From Bacteroidales bacterium UBA5226 (GTDB lineage: Bacteria > Bacteroidota > Bacteroidia > Bacteroidales > UBA932): a stretch of DNA of 64,000 bases. Position 1 is the first letter of the stretch; each line of letters opens with the position of its first letter. The stretch covers positions 96,980 through 160,979 of the forward strand of contig DHUU01000020.1 in assembly GCA_002409325.1 (NCBI GenBank), given 5' to 3'. The position numbers and the translations under genes are program-made. Below are positions 16,714 through 26,391 of the stretch, piece after piece. Under the pieces are notes generated by a model that saw only the letters and a list, made by a program, of their open reading frames with translations, had not been told where the DNA came from and did not search any database.

Positions 16714-18297
16714 ATGAAAAAGGATTACAGGAAAAGGATAATCCTGCTGATGGCTGCCTCGCTGCTTGCCAGAAGCATGGTGGCTGCCTTTACGGAACTG
16801 GGCAACGATGAGGTGTATTACTGGACCTATGCCCTAGTTCCTGACTGGAGCCATTTTGACCACCCTCCCATGCTGGGATGGATCATACAACTTTTTACCT
16901 GCAATCTGAAGTGGGACAGTTCGTTTGCCCTGCGCTTGCCATCACTTGTACTGGGGACTTTTAACATCTGGCTCATCTACCGCCTGGGGTATCTGGTCAA
17001 AGGTCCGAAAACCGGCTGGTATGGTGCCCTGCTTTACACCGGTTCGCTATACGCTGCCATCATATCAGGAACATTTATCCTGCCCGATACCCCGCTCAGT
17101 ACTTTTTACCTGGCAGCCCTATTGAGCTTTTTCAAGGCCTTTGGGCTTGTTTCAGGCGGGAAGGAACTATCGGTTCCCGTGCATTTCCTGTGGGCCGGCC
17201 TTTTTACAGGGCTGGCCATGCTCAGCAAATATACCGGGATTTTTCTCTGGATCGGAGCCATCCTTTACATGATACTCTACCGGAGAAAAACTTTAAGAGA
17301 ACCCTGGTTATGGACCGGAATGGCGGTTTCCCTGCTTCTGTTTCTACCTGTTCTGATCTGGAACCTGTCTCAAAACATGTCCGGTTTTGCTTTTCATACG
17401 GAACGCATTTCTTTTTTTGGAGAAGGGATAAAACCCTTTGATTTCATAAGGGAGGTCTCCGGATCGTTTCTGTACAACAACCCCTTGAACGTTTTCCTGG
17501 TAATCTGGTCTGTAATCTTGTACACAAGGCAAAGACGGCAAAAAGGTACCGCGATATTGCCTCTGGAGCGGGGCACATTCCGTATGATCATGACCCAATC
17601 TGTACCCCTTATAGCCCTGTTCCTGTTCTTTTCGCTTTTCAGGGAGACCCTGCCGCACTGGAGTGCTCCGGCCTACTATTCCCTGATGCTGCTTGTCGCC
17701 GCTGTGGCAGATCACACAGATCTGCGTTGGCCCGTAGGGTTGTCCCCTGCCATTCTTGCCGTAATAGTTCTGTTGTCGGTCGTTCAGATCAGGACCGGAT
17801 TCATTCAGCTAAGGGAAGTTGCCGCATCCGGCGAAGAATCCCCGCAAGATCCCTATAGGGAACTGGGACGGTATGATTTTACTCTGGATATGTACGGTTG
17901 GACACAACTGGGGGATCATTTTTCACAACTGAAAGCAAACCAGGAGGCACTATACATGGAAAGCGGGGGCACGCAGGGAATGCCACCGGGGAGTTCCATA
18001 CTGGCAACACGCTGGTTTCCAGGCGCTCATCTGGATTATTACGTGGCCCGCCCTGCCGGTACGGTTGTCAAAACAACGGGGCCATTAAATAAAACCCATA
18101 AATACGAACAGATTACCAGGAAAAGAGGGGGGATTGCTCCAGGGGAACAACTGTATTACGTTGAATCAAGCCGTTTTCCGGAAAACCTTTCCGGGACTGT
18201 TCCCCTGGATACTTTTTTTGTGCACCGGTCCGGAAAACCGGTGATCCGGTATGTGGTCCACCGGATCACCGACATGGCTGACTTCAGGGCAGAGTGA
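16714..18297 (+). CDS. GT39/ArnT-type polyprenyl-phosphate sugar glycosyltransferase
   Basis: 527 residues with about ten membrane spans in the first 370 residues and a soluble C-terminal domain. The first periplasmic loop carries ELGNDEVYYWTYA and HFDHPPMLGW, the acidic motif and DHPP signature of GT39/GT83 enzymes. These transfer a sugar from a polyprenyl phosphate donor to protein or lipid on the periplasmic side. Proximity to the mutase and RmlD-like genes suggests envelope glycan work. The last codons contain two overlapping hairpins (18223-18271) and overlap the GH3 gene tail to tail by 14 bases. Acceptor unknown. Confidence 0.85.
   Translation: MKKDYRKRIILLMAASLLARSMVAAFTELGNDEVYYWTYALVPDWSHFDHPPMLGWIIQLFTCNLKWDSSFALRLPSLVLGTFNIWLIYRLGYLVKGPKTGWYGALLYTGSLYAAIISGTFILPDTPLSTFYLAALLSFFKAFGLVSGGKELSVPVHFLWAGLFTGLAMLSKYTGIFLWIGAILYMILYRRKTLREPWLWTGMAVSLLLFLPVLIWNLSQNMSGFAFHTERISFFGEGIKPFDFIREVSGSFLYNNPLNVFLVIWSVILYTRQRRQKGTAILPLERGTFRMIMTQSVPLIALFLFFSLFRETLPHWSAPAYYSLMLLVAAVADHTDLRWPVGLSPAILAVIVLLSVVQIRTGFIQLREVAASGEESPQDPYRELGRYDFTLDMYGWTQLGDHFSQLKANQEALYMESGGTQGMPPGSSILATRWFPGAHLDYYVARPAGTVVKTTGPLNKTHKYEQITRKRGGIAPGEQLYYVESSRFPENLSGTVPLDTFFVHRSGKPVIRYVVHRITDMADFRAE
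18223..18271. repeat. Two mutually exclusive hairpins at the end of the GT39 gene
   Basis: A perfect 12-bp inverted repeat (18239-18250 with 18260-18271, 9-base loop) overlaps a 7-bp inverted repeat (18223-18229 with 18237-18243). They share 18239-18243 so only one can form at a time. Both are within coding sequence 12-60 bases before the convergent junction with the GH3 gene. There is no T-run. Confidence 0.6.
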
Positions 18298-20566
18298 CCT
18301 GCGCAAACAGGTCCCCTGCCATAACGGTAAACGTGCCGGATTCTGTAATCCACCCCCTGTCCCTGGTCCAGAATTTTAACTGTTCCTGGCTGATTTTCAA
18401 ACTTACCGTTTTTGTTTCTTCCGGTTCAAGGGCAATCCGTGTAAAAGCTTTTAGCTCTTTCACGGGTCTTGTCATAGAGGCATAATCATCACGCATGTAT
18501 AGCAAAACAATCTCTTCCCCGGCCACAGTACCTGTGTTTGAAACATCCACCTGCACTTCCAGTGTCCCGTCACGGAATTCTCCCGGAGTGAGGTTGTCAT
18601 AGCGGTACGTAGTGTATGACAGCCCGTAGCCAAATTCATAAAGGGGCATGGGGTTTTCCATTACAATGGGATGGAAGAAATGTGAAGGCATATGATTGTA
18701 AACGGAAAGAATGTTACCGGCTGACCTGGGAAAAGTCACTGGCAGTTTGCCCGAAGGATTCACAAGGCCGTAAAGGATCTCGGCCAGGGCAATGCCTCCC
18801 TGCATGCCGGGTTCCCAGGCCTCTACCAGTGCATCGGCCTGCTGCGCGATCCATTCCACTGCCAGGGGATGTCCGTTGTTCAGCACCACAATACACGGTT
18901 TGCCGCTGCTCAGTATGTTGTTGATAAGTTCTGACTGTAATCCGGGCAGGTTCAGGTTGCCCCGCTCCACGTCTTCCCCTGAAGTTTTGTTGCCCCAGTC
19001 CTTGCGGTTCACGTATTCACCAACAAAGACTATGCTCAAATCTGCCCTGCGTGCCATATCTCCTGCTCTTCGCACCTTTTCTGGGTCCATATAACGGATG
19101 GACTCGCCCTGGTCCAGAAACATGAATTTTGTTTTGGGTGCTACCATCTGGAGCCCTTCCAGGAAAGTGACAACGTTTTCACCGGGTTGCGGGAAAGTCC
19201 AGTCTCCCATGATGCCCTGAGAATGGGCATTGGGTCCGGTAACAAACACATTCTTATACTTTCCGCCGTCGGTAAGCGGCAGGATTCCATTGTTTTCCAA
19301 CAATACAATGCTTTTGCGGGCAGCCTCCAGGGCCGTCTGCACATGTTCCTCCTGCAGGAGCGTTTGATGAACCGCCGTGGTATCGAAAAAAGGATTTTCA
19401 AACAGGCCGAGACGGAATTTCAACTCCAGGATCCTGCGACAGGCCTGGTCTATCCTTGAAACAGGAACCGTCCCGTCCTCCACCAATTTGAGCATAGCCG
19501 GCACAAATCCAGGCCCGTGCATATGCATGTCCATACCTGCCAGCACCGATTGGGCGTAGGCATCCTCAACTGACACGGCTGTGCGGTGGAGGTCATATAC
19601 ATGCTCCATGTCCATCCAGTCACTGACTATGAACCCGTCAAAGCCCATTTCCTTGCGGATGATGTCCTGCATGAGCCAGGCATTGGTATGACAGGGAATC
19701 CCTTCGATCTCGTTGTGGGCCATCATAAAAGTCTGAACCCCGGCGTCAACACATGCCCGGAACGGGGGAAAGAAGACTTCACGCAAAGTCCTTTCGGATA
19801 TGTCGGTGGGTGCACCGTTGGTGCCGTTGACCGGCTGGGATCCGCCAACAAAATGCTTGGCACAGGCCAGGACCAGGTCTTTTTCCAGGCCTTCATCACC
19901 CTGGAACCCTTTTACTGCTGCGCGCCCCATCAGAGATACCAGGTAAGGGTCCTCTCCATATGTTTCGCCTACCCTTCCCCACCGCTGGTCCCGGGCGACT
20001 TCCACGTTGGGTGCAAATGTCCAGTGCATGCCTATGGCCCGCATCTCTTTGGCGGTCTGACGGGAGGAAATGTAAACCAGCTCCGGCTCAAAAGTGGAAG
20101 CCATACCTATGGAAGTGGGATAAACGGTCGTCCCGCTGACCAAGGCACAGCCATGAACGGCATCTATACCCATAAGCAGCGGAATGCGCAACCTGGATTC
20201 CATGGCCAGCTGTTGCAATTCATTGGCCTCCCCGATATTGACCGAATGCAGGAATGAACCCACTTTGCCTTCCCTGGCCAGTTGCGCTATGTCTTCTTTC
20301 ATAAAACCGGGATAAAAGGCCTGTGCTGTATTGCGCATCAGGTCTTCCTCAGTCATGCCGGCCTGTGACTCGTCAATATGGTTGAGCCCTACACACTGGT
20401 TCATCTGGCCTATCTTTTCCTCCAAAGTCATCCTTTTCATAAGGTCCGAAACCCTCTTGTCCACGTCCAGTGACGGGTCCATGTAGGGGGGGGTGTCTCC
20501 TTTCCCGCCCGAACAGGATGCGGCAAAAATCAAAGCAGTCATAAATAATAATGTTATTCTTCTCAT
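18284..20566 (-). CDS. GH3 family beta-glycosidase lipoprotein (BglX-like)
   Basis: 760 residues, lipoprotein signal with lipobox FAASC (Cys 18). GH3 N-domain with MTLEEKIGQM, KHFVGGSQP and the nucleophile aspartate in GFIVSDWMDM; GH3 C-domain with VLLENNGILPL; fibronectin-III-like tail (DVSNTGTVAGEE). BglX-type enzymes remove terminal beta-linked glucose or related sugars. Divergent from the mannan operon starting at 20714, so a role in trimming manno- or gluco-oligosaccharides in the periplasm is plausible. Exact specificity cannot be read from the sequence. Confidence 0.92.
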   Translation of the reverse strand: MRRITLLFMTALIFAASCSGGKGDTPPYMDPSLDVDKRVSDLMKRMTLEEKIGQMNQCVGLNHIDESQAGMTEEDLMRNTAQAFYPGFMKEDIAQLAREGKVGSFLHSVNIGEANELQQLAMESRLRIPLLMGIDAVHGCALVSGTTVYPTSIGMASTFEPELVYISSRQTAKEMRAIGMHWTFAPNVEVARDQRWGRVGETYGEDPYLVSLMGRAAVKGFQGDEGLEKDLVLACAKHFVGGSQPVNGTNGAPTDISERTLREVFFPPFRACVDAGVQTFMMAHNEIEGIPCHTNAWLMQDIIRKEMGFDGFIVSDWMDMEHVYDLHRTAVSVEDAYAQSVLAGMDMHMHGPGFVPAMLKLVEDGTVPVSRIDQACRRILELKFRLGLFENPFFDTTAVHQTLLQEEHVQTALEAARKSIVLLENNGILPLTDGGKYKNVFVTGPNAHSQGIMGDWTFPQPGENVVTFLEGLQMVAPKTKFMFLDQGESIRYMDPEKVRRAGDMARRADLSIVFVGEYVNRKDWGNKTSGEDVERGNLNLPGLQSELINNILSSGKPCIVVLNNGHPLAVEWIAQQADALVEAWEPGMQGGIALAEILYGLVNPSGKLPVTFPRSAGNILSVYNHMPSHFFHPIVMENPMPLYEFGYGLSYTTYRYDNLTPGEFRDGTLEVQVDVSNTGTVAGEEIVLLYMRDDYASMTRPVKELKAFTRIALEPEETKTVSLKISQEQLKFWTRDRGWITESGTFTVMAGDLFAQVTLP

Positions 20567-20599
20567 ATATCAGATTATTTTATAGAATTCACCGGATAA

Positions 20600-20607
20600 C
20601 AAATGTA
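20600..20607 (-). promoter_or_regulatory. -7 element of the GH3 gene
   Basis: TACATTTG on the minus strand, 33 bases before ATG 20566. A near-match TACATTTA at 20665-20672 on the plus strand could serve the divergent CE7 gene. The 147-bp gap holds no other feature I can support. Confidence 0.4.
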
Positions 20608-20713
20608 GCCAAATTTTTACGTGTTTTAGATAAAAAAAACGTAGAAAATCAGACCAAAAGGCGTTACATTTACACTTTAGAAAACCACCGGTCAAACAAC
20701 TAATTAAAATCAT

Positions 20714-22456
20714 ATGAAAAAAACATTTTTGTCTTTTCTAACCCTGATCCTCATATTGGGCTGCAACCAGCCTCCAGCAGTCAGGGAAGTGGCACTGGAT
20801 TCGGCATGGAAATTTCAGACCGGGAACGATCTGCAATGGGCTTTGCCCGGTTTTGACGACAATCAGTGGCCGGAAATATCCCCGGCCACATCCTGGGAAA
20901 ACCAGGGCTACACAAATTACGACGGATATGGATGGTACCGCAAGAGCTTCACCATCCCGGAAGACATCATTAAGGCGGTTACACATTACGGAGGCCTGTT
21001 GATCCGCTATGACAACGCAGACGATTCAGACGCCCTGTATTTCAACGGGCAGATCATTGGGGCAACCGGCAGTTTTCCCCCGGAATATATAAGCCGTTAC
21101 GGGGAAAAGAGAACGTACACCGTTCCGCTGGAATACATAAGGACCGATGAACCCAACACCATTGCCATCCAGGTATACGATGGAGGGGGCGATGGCGGTC
21201 TGCTGACCTCTGCGATGATTATCCAGCCCGTTGCCCCGGCCCTGAATATTTCTATGGATTACCTTGTAGATGCAGAGAACGGCGTATTTATGGGAGAGGC
21301 ACCCCGTACACTTAGTGTAACAGTTAACAACCGGGAAGAAAAAAACAAAAAATCTGTCATACACCTGACCGTTACCACAGACGATTACGAGCCGGTACAG
21401 GAATTATCCCGGAAAATTACCGTAAAGACACAACAGAGCATGACCTGTGTCCTTCCCCTGGATATCTCCGGTCCCGGATTCTACCGTTGCACCCTCCAGC
21501 TTGAAACGGACGGAGTCAGGGGAGAACCCCTTTCATTCAATATCGGTCTGGAGCCAGAAAAGATCATTTCACCTGTCGATGCGCAGGAAGATTTTGATAC
21601 TTTCTGGAAAGAGACGCGATCCATTCTCGATAGAACACCCATGCGGCCATCCATGAAACTGCTGAAAGAGTATTCCACCGGGGCAAGAAACATTTATTAT
21701 GTAGAAATGAAATCATTCGGCAACGAAATCATGGGCGGTTATTACGCCGTTCCCAAAGAAAAAGGCAAATACCCGGTGATCATAACCTATATGGGCTACG
21801 GATCCAATCCCTGGATGCCGCATACCGACGGGGAACCCGGATTCATTTCATTCGTGGTGTCTGTCAGGGGACAGGGAATCTATAAAGCCGGCAACAAGTA
21901 CAACGACAAATGGATCGTATGGGGTATAGAGGATAAAAACGATTACTATTACAGGGGTGCTTTCATGGACCTTGTGAGGGCCATTGATTTTGTTTGTTCC
22001 AGGCCCGAGGCCGACAAAGACCGGATAGCTGCAGAAGGCGGCAGTCAGGGAGGTGCCTTTACCCTGGCCGCCTGTGCCCTTGATGAGAGGATTGCCGTTG
22101 CCGCACCTACTATACCTTTTTTGAGCGATTACCCCGATTATTTCCGGATTGTGGACTGGCCACGGAGCGATATTGATGCCTACATGAAAGAACATCCGCA
22201 GACCAACTGGGAAGACATCTATAAGCTGCTGAGCTATTTTGACATCAAGAACCTGGCCCCTCGCATCAAAACCCCCACCATTATGGGAGTCGGGCTGCAG
22301 GACCCCACATGTCCACCTCACACCAATTTTGCCGGCTACAACCTGATCACAGCCCCCAAGGATTATAGGATCTATCAGGACAACGGACACAACACCCCAC
22401 CTGAATGGCAGGAAGTCCGCATGGAGTTTTTTAAGAAATACCTGGACCTCGACTGA
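20714..22456 (+). CDS. Acetyl esterase (CE7/AXE1 type) with N-terminal jelly-roll domain, lipoprotein
   Basis: 580 residues, lipobox LILGC (Cys 17). Residues about 25-180 form a GH2-type galactose-binding jelly roll (WKFQTGND, GWYRKSFTIPED, AIQVYDGGGDGG). The C-terminal ~300 residues are an alpha/beta hydrolase of the acetyl xylan esterase AXE1/CE7 family: SVRGQG, nucleophile Ser in GGSQGGAF, Asp in GLQDPTCPP and His in DNGHNTPP. It likely removes O-acetyl groups from mannan or xylan oligosaccharides. It is first in the plus-strand operon and ends 2 bases before the GH5 ATG. Confidence 0.87.
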   Translation: MKKTFLSFLTLILILGCNQPPAVREVALDSAWKFQTGNDLQWALPGFDDNQWPEISPATSWENQGYTNYDGYGWYRKSFTIPEDIIKAVTHYGGLLIRYDNADDSDALYFNGQIIGATGSFPPEYISRYGEKRTYTVPLEYIRTDEPNTIAIQVYDGGGDGGLLTSAMIIQPVAPALNISMDYLVDAENGVFMGEAPRTLSVTVNNREEKNKKSVIHLTVTTDDYEPVQELSRKITVKTQQSMTCVLPLDISGPGFYRCTLQLETDGVRGEPLSFNIGLEPEKIISPVDAQEDFDTFWKETRSILDRTPMRPSMKLLKEYSTGARNIYYVEMKSFGNEIMGGYYAVPKEKGKYPVIITYMGYGSNPWMPHTDGEPGFISFVVSVRGQGIYKAGNKYNDKWIVWGIEDKNDYYYRGAFMDLVRAIDFVCSRPEADKDRIAAEGGSQGGAFTLAACALDERIAVAAPTIPFLSDYPDYFRIVDWPRSDIDAYMKEHPQTNWEDIYKLLSYFDIKNLAPRIKTPTIMGVGLQDPTCPPHTNFAGYNLITAPKDYRIYQDNGHNTPPEWQEVRMEFFKKYLDLD

Positions 22457-22457
22457 T

Positions 22458-23759
22458 ATGAAAAAAACGATATTATTCTGCGGAATGCTGTTGCTCGCAT
22501 TCTGGATCATCGGTTGTAACCAGCCCCAAGAAAAAGATGCTTTTATCCGTGTGGAGAACGGGCAGTTTATTAGAAACAAAGAGCCCTATCGTTTCATAGG
22601 ATTCAATTTCTGGTATGCCGGCCTTCTGGCTTCCGAAGGCAACGGGGGTGACCGGGAAAGGCTGCACCGCGAACTCGACTATCTGAAATCCATAGGGGCA
22701 GACAACCTGCGGATCATGGTAGGTGCAGACGGTCCGGAGAACAGGGCCAAGGTGCGGCCCAGCCTGCAGACCGAACCCGGAGTCTATAACGACACCCTGC
22801 TTGTGGGACTTGATTATCTGTTGCAGGAACTGGGCAAACGGGATATGCTGGCCGTTTTGTTCTTCAACAATACCTGGGAGTGGACCGGTGGTTACTCCCA
22901 ATACCTGGAATGGGCCGGTTATGGCAATGCCCCTGTACCTGTCATAGACGGGTGGCCGGCCTTCCAGGAATATGTAGGTCAGTACCTGAACTGCAATCCG
23001 TGTGACAGCCTGTTCAGAAACCACGTCAGAAATATTGTCACCCGCGTGAACAGTCTGACCGGGGTGCCGTATGCAGAAGATCCGGCCATCATGTCCTGGC
23101 AGATAGCCAACGAGCCCAGACCCATGGGAGCAGGCAACAAGGAAGCCTACGAACGGTTTATCGTTTCAATTGCCGAGTTTATCAAATCATTGGATCCCAA
23201 CCATTTGGTTTCTGTGGGTTCGGAAGGGTCCTACGGGAGCGAGAACGACATGGAACTCTACAGAAAGGTCCACAGGAGTGAATTCGTGGACTATCTGACG
23301 TGCCACATATGGCCCAAAAACTGGATGTGGCTGGATTATGCAGATATTCCGGGTTCTGTGGAACGCGCCGCAGCGCTGGCAGGGGGTTATCTGGATGAAC
23401 ACATTTCCCTGGCCATTGAATTGAATAAACCCATTGTTTTGTCCGAATTCGGATTTCCCCGGGACAATCACCGTTATGACAGGGAAGATCCCGTCACGGC
23501 CAGGAATGCCTTTTATTCGTACATTTTTGAACGTTTAAGCACATCTTTCAGAGAATCGGGAAATTTTGCCGGGTGCAATATCTGGGCCTGGGGAGGATTT
23601 GCTCGTCCGCAACACATTTTCTGGGAACCCGGGGATGACTATTGCGGAGATCCCGCCCAGGAAGAACAGGGACTCAATTCCGTTTTTGCCCAAGATGAAA
23701 CGGTGTCACTAATCCAATCCTACACCACCCTGCTCAACGAGAAACAATCTCCGGAATGA
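22458..23759 (+). CDS. GH5 endo-beta-1,4-mannanase-like lipoprotein (GH5_7 type)
   Basis: 433 residues, lipobox FWIIGC (Cys 20). GH5 (beta/alpha)8 barrel: RFIGFNFWYAG near the N-terminus, acid/base Glu in WQIANEPRP, nucleophile Glu in IVLSEFGFPRD, aromatic WAWGGFARP at the end. The GFNFWYAG start and the ANEPRP block are typical of subfamily 7 beta-mannanases. It would cleave the mannan backbone at the cell surface or in the periplasm. ATG immediately follows the esterase gene; it overlaps the GH27 gene by ATGA. Confidence 0.88.
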   Translation: MKKTILFCGMLLLAFWIIGCNQPQEKDAFIRVENGQFIRNKEPYRFIGFNFWYAGLLASEGNGGDRERLHRELDYLKSIGADNLRIMVGADGPENRAKVRPSLQTEPGVYNDTLLVGLDYLLQELGKRDMLAVLFFNNTWEWTGGYSQYLEWAGYGNAPVPVIDGWPAFQEYVGQYLNCNPCDSLFRNHVRNIVTRVNSLTGVPYAEDPAIMSWQIANEPRPMGAGNKEAYERFIVSIAEFIKSLDPNHLVSVGSEGSYGSENDMELYRKVHRSEFVDYLTCHIWPKNWMWLDYADIPGSVERAAALAGGYLDEHISLAIELNKPIVLSEFGFPRDNHRYDREDPVTARNAFYSYIFERLSTSFRESGNFAGCNIWAWGGFARPQHIFWEPGDDYCGDPAQEEQGLNSVFAQDETVSLIQSYTTLLNEKQSPE

Positions 23760-24976
23760 AAAATATAATCCGTCACTTTTCACTTCTTCTCATTGCCATC
23801 CTGTCCTTTTTCAATGCCGGAGCACAGAAATATGAGAATATGGCACCCGTCCCCCCAATGGGCTGGAACTCATGGAACCGTTTTGGTTGTAACGTAGATG
23901 AGAAAATGCTCAGGGAAACGGCCGACATGCTGGTCCAAACGGGAATGCGCGATGCCGGCTATATCTACCTGGTTATAGATGACTGCTGGCACGGGGAAAG
24001 GGATTCTCTGGGATTCATACACGAGAATCCCGACCTGTTCCCCTCAGGAATGAAAGCCCTGGCAGATTACATTCATGCCAGAGGCCTGAAATTCGGTATC
24101 TATTCATCGGCCGGATTCAGAACTTGTGCAGGAAGACCTGCCAGCCGGGGATATGAGTACCAGGACGCCCTGGTTTATGCCTGCTGGGATGTGGACTACC
24201 TTAAGTACGACTGGTGCGGTACCGTTGGACTCAATGCATACGGAGCTTACATGACCATGCGGGATGCCCTTTACAAAGCCGGAAGGCCTGTCGTCTTCAG
24301 TCTGTGCGAATGGGGCAACAACCAGCCCTGGCTCTGGGGTTCGCAGATGGGCCACCTGTGGCGTACAACGGGAGATATCTGTGCCATATTTGACGGGATT
24401 CTGGACCACGGCACGTATAAAAGCCTGGGTGTCCTGCAGATTATCGATCTGCAGGACACCCTGCGCCGTTACGCCGGCCCCGATGGCTGGAACGACCCAG
24501 ACATGTTACAAGTGGGCAACGGCATGAGCCAAAGCCAGGACAGGGCACATTTTACCATGTGGTGCATGCTGGCAGCCCCGCTTATGTCAGGGAACGACCT
24601 GCGTACCATGAGTCCGGCTACCATAGAAATACTCTTGAATAAAGAAGTCATTGCCATAGATCAGGACCCGCTGGGAATTCAGGCATTTCCCTATGCCAAA
24701 GAAGGCCCTGTGCACACCTGGCTAAAACCTTTGTCAGGGGGCCGGTGGGCCATATGCTTCCTGAACAGGGGAACTAAGCCGGTACCCCTGGAAATTGACT
24801 GGGACAAAATGGTTGCTAAAGATACCCTGGGCGGACTGGAACTTGATCCGAAGGCAAACGTCTATGCTGTAAGGGATGTGTGGAAGAAAAAGGATATGGG
24901 GACAGCCGGGGGGAAAATGACGATCCCTCTTCCAGGTCACGATGTTTTTTGTGTTGTACTTACGCCGGTTAAATGA
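23756..24976 (+). CDS. GH27 alpha-galactosidase, exported
   Basis: 406 residues with a signal peptide ending near NAGAQ (residue 24). GH27 blocks in order: PPMGWNSWNRFGC, DDCWHG, nucleophile Asp in YLKYDWCG, CEWGNNQPW, acid/base Asp in GWNDPDML, and the C-terminal LNRG strand domain. It removes alpha-1,6-galactose side chains from galactomannan. ATGA couplings at both ends (with GH5 upstream and the symporter downstream) place it in the middle of the operon. A perfect 15-bp hairpin lies at 24427-24461. Confidence 0.94.
   Translation: MKNIIRHFSLLLIAILSFFNAGAQKYENMAPVPPMGWNSWNRFGCNVDEKMLRETADMLVQTGMRDAGYIYLVIDDCWHGERDSLGFIHENPDLFPSGMKALADYIHARGLKFGIYSSAGFRTCAGRPASRGYEYQDALVYACWDVDYLKYDWCGTVGLNAYGAYMTMRDALYKAGRPVVFSLCEWGNNQPWLWGSQMGHLWRTTGDICAIFDGILDHGTYKSLGVLQIIDLQDTLRRYAGPDGWNDPDMLQVGNGMSQSQDRAHFTMWCMLAAPLMSGNDLRTMSPATIEILLNKEVIAIDQDPLGIQAFPYAKEGPVHTWLKPLSGGRWAICFLNRGTKPVPLEIDWDKMVAKDTLGGLELDPKANVYAVRDVWKKKDMGTAGGKMTIPLPGHDVFCVVLTPVK
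24427..24461. repeat. Perfect 15-bp inverted repeat inside the GH27 gene
   Basis: Arms 24427-24441 and 24447-24461 pair at all 15 positions around a 5-base loop, with a further possible G-U pair inside. It encodes the stretch GVLQIIDLQDTL. There is no T-run after it. A hairpin this long is unusual within a coding region. Confidence 0.8.
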
Positions 24977-26391
24977 TGATGCTGATGGATAAAATTTCTT
25001 TTCGTGAAAAACTGGGTTACGGATTAGGGGATATGGCTTCCAGCATGTTCTGGAAGATCTTTGGAATGTACCTCCTATTCTTTTATACCAAGGTGTTTGG
25101 CATCTCCCCCGCAGCCGCGGGGACCATGTTCCTGCTTACCCGCATCTGGGATGCAGTCAATGATCCCATGATGGGTCTTATTGCAGACAGGACGCAGACA
25201 AGGTGGGGCAAATACCGTCCCTATATATTATGGGGAGCCATCCCTTTTGCTCTTATAGGCATCATGACTTTTTACACTCCCTCCTGGGGTGAAAACGCCA
25301 GACTTGCTTACGCCTATATAACCTATACCTTCATGATGATGGTCTATACGGTGGTAAACGTTCCCTACGCCTCCCTGCTGGGAGTCATGTCCCCCCTGCC
25401 AAAGGACAGAAATACACTATCCTCGTACCGGATGTTCTTTGCTTACATAGGGAGCTTCATCACTTTTATGGTTCTGCAGCCGCTGGTGGACGCTTTCAGC
25501 AGCGGAACGCAGGGAGGAGAACAGATATCCACCGAGCCACAGGCCTGGACAGCTGCCGTTGCCGTGATCGGCGGCCTTTGCGCCCTGCTTTTCTTTTTAT
25601 GTTTCCGCTGGACAAAAGAGCGTGTGGTGGCGGCCGATGAAAGCAAAAACAAAGCCTCGGCGGGTAAAGACCTGAAACTGCTCTTTTCAAACAAACCCTG
25701 GTGGATCCTGCTTGCCTCGGGCGTTGCAGCCCTGCTTTTCAATTCCATACGGGACGGGGTGGCACTTTTCTATTTTTCAGATTACGTAACCTCCACCTTC
25801 AGGACAGCCGCTTTTGGATGGACCGTAGGAACCATATACCTGCTAGTGGGACAGGCCTCCAATATGATCGGGGTGGCACTGGCAGCGCCGGTGGCCAACA
25901 AAATAGGGAAAAAAAGCACTTACCTTGTGGCTATGATACTGGCCGCCATCCTGAGTTGTTTCTTTTTCCTGCTCAAACCGGATCAGATAATTCTTGTAAT
26001 GGTCTTCCAGGTACTGATAAGCACCTGTGCCGGAATCATTTTCCCGTTGCTATGGAGCATGTATGCCGATATTGTTGACTACCAGGAACTGAAAACCGGA
26101 AGGCGTGCCACCGGGCTGATCCTCAGTTCTTCTTCCATGTCGCAGAAATTCGGCTGGGCAGTGGGTGGTGCCATAACAGGCTGGTTGCTGGCTGCATTCG
26201 GATATGATGCAGACCTTGCAATCCAAAGCCAGGGTGCCATTACTGGGGTTCGTCTAATGATGAGTTACCTGCCTGCTGTAGGTTGTATCCTGGCCATACT
26301 GGCGGTATCTTTTTACCCGCTTAGCGAGAGTAAAGTCACGGAAATAACCCGGCAACTGAATGAAAAAAGGGCTGCTCATGGAAAATTCTGA
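24973..26391 (+). CDS. GPH-family sugar:cation symporter
   Basis: 472 residues, about 12 membrane spans. Glycoside-pentoside-hexuronide (MelB-like) motifs: REKLGYGLGDMASS at the start, RIWDAVNDPMMGLIADRT after span 2, RWGKYRPYIL, and MYADIVDYQELKTGRRATG between spans 10 and 11. It would import mannobiose or similar disaccharides with Na+ or H+ across the inner membrane. Start is ATG 24973 in an ATGA overlap; the ATG at 24985 (MDKISF) is an alternative. Context with a 2-epimerase matches the mannobiose uptake module known in Bacteroides. Confidence 0.92.
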   Translation: MMMLMDKISFREKLGYGLGDMASSMFWKIFGMYLLFFYTKVFGISPAAAGTMFLLTRIWDAVNDPMMGLIADRTQTRWGKYRPYILWGAIPFALIGIMTFYTPSWGENARLAYAYITYTFMMMVYTVVNVPYASLLGVMSPLPKDRNTLSSYRMFFAYIGSFITFMVLQPLVDAFSSGTQGGEQISTEPQAWTAAVAVIGGLCALLFFLCFRWTKERVVAADESKNKASAGKDLKLLFSNKPWWILLASGVAALLFNSIRDGVALFYFSDYVTSTFRTAAFGWTVGTIYLLVGQASNMIGVALAAPVANKIGKKSTYLVAMILAAILSCFFFLLKPDQIILVMVFQVLISTCAGIIFPLLWSMYADIVDYQELKTGRRATGLILSSSSMSQKFGWAVGGAITGWLLAAFGYDADLAIQSQGAITGVRLMMSYLPAVGCILAILAVSFYPLSESKVTEITRQLNEKRAAHGKF

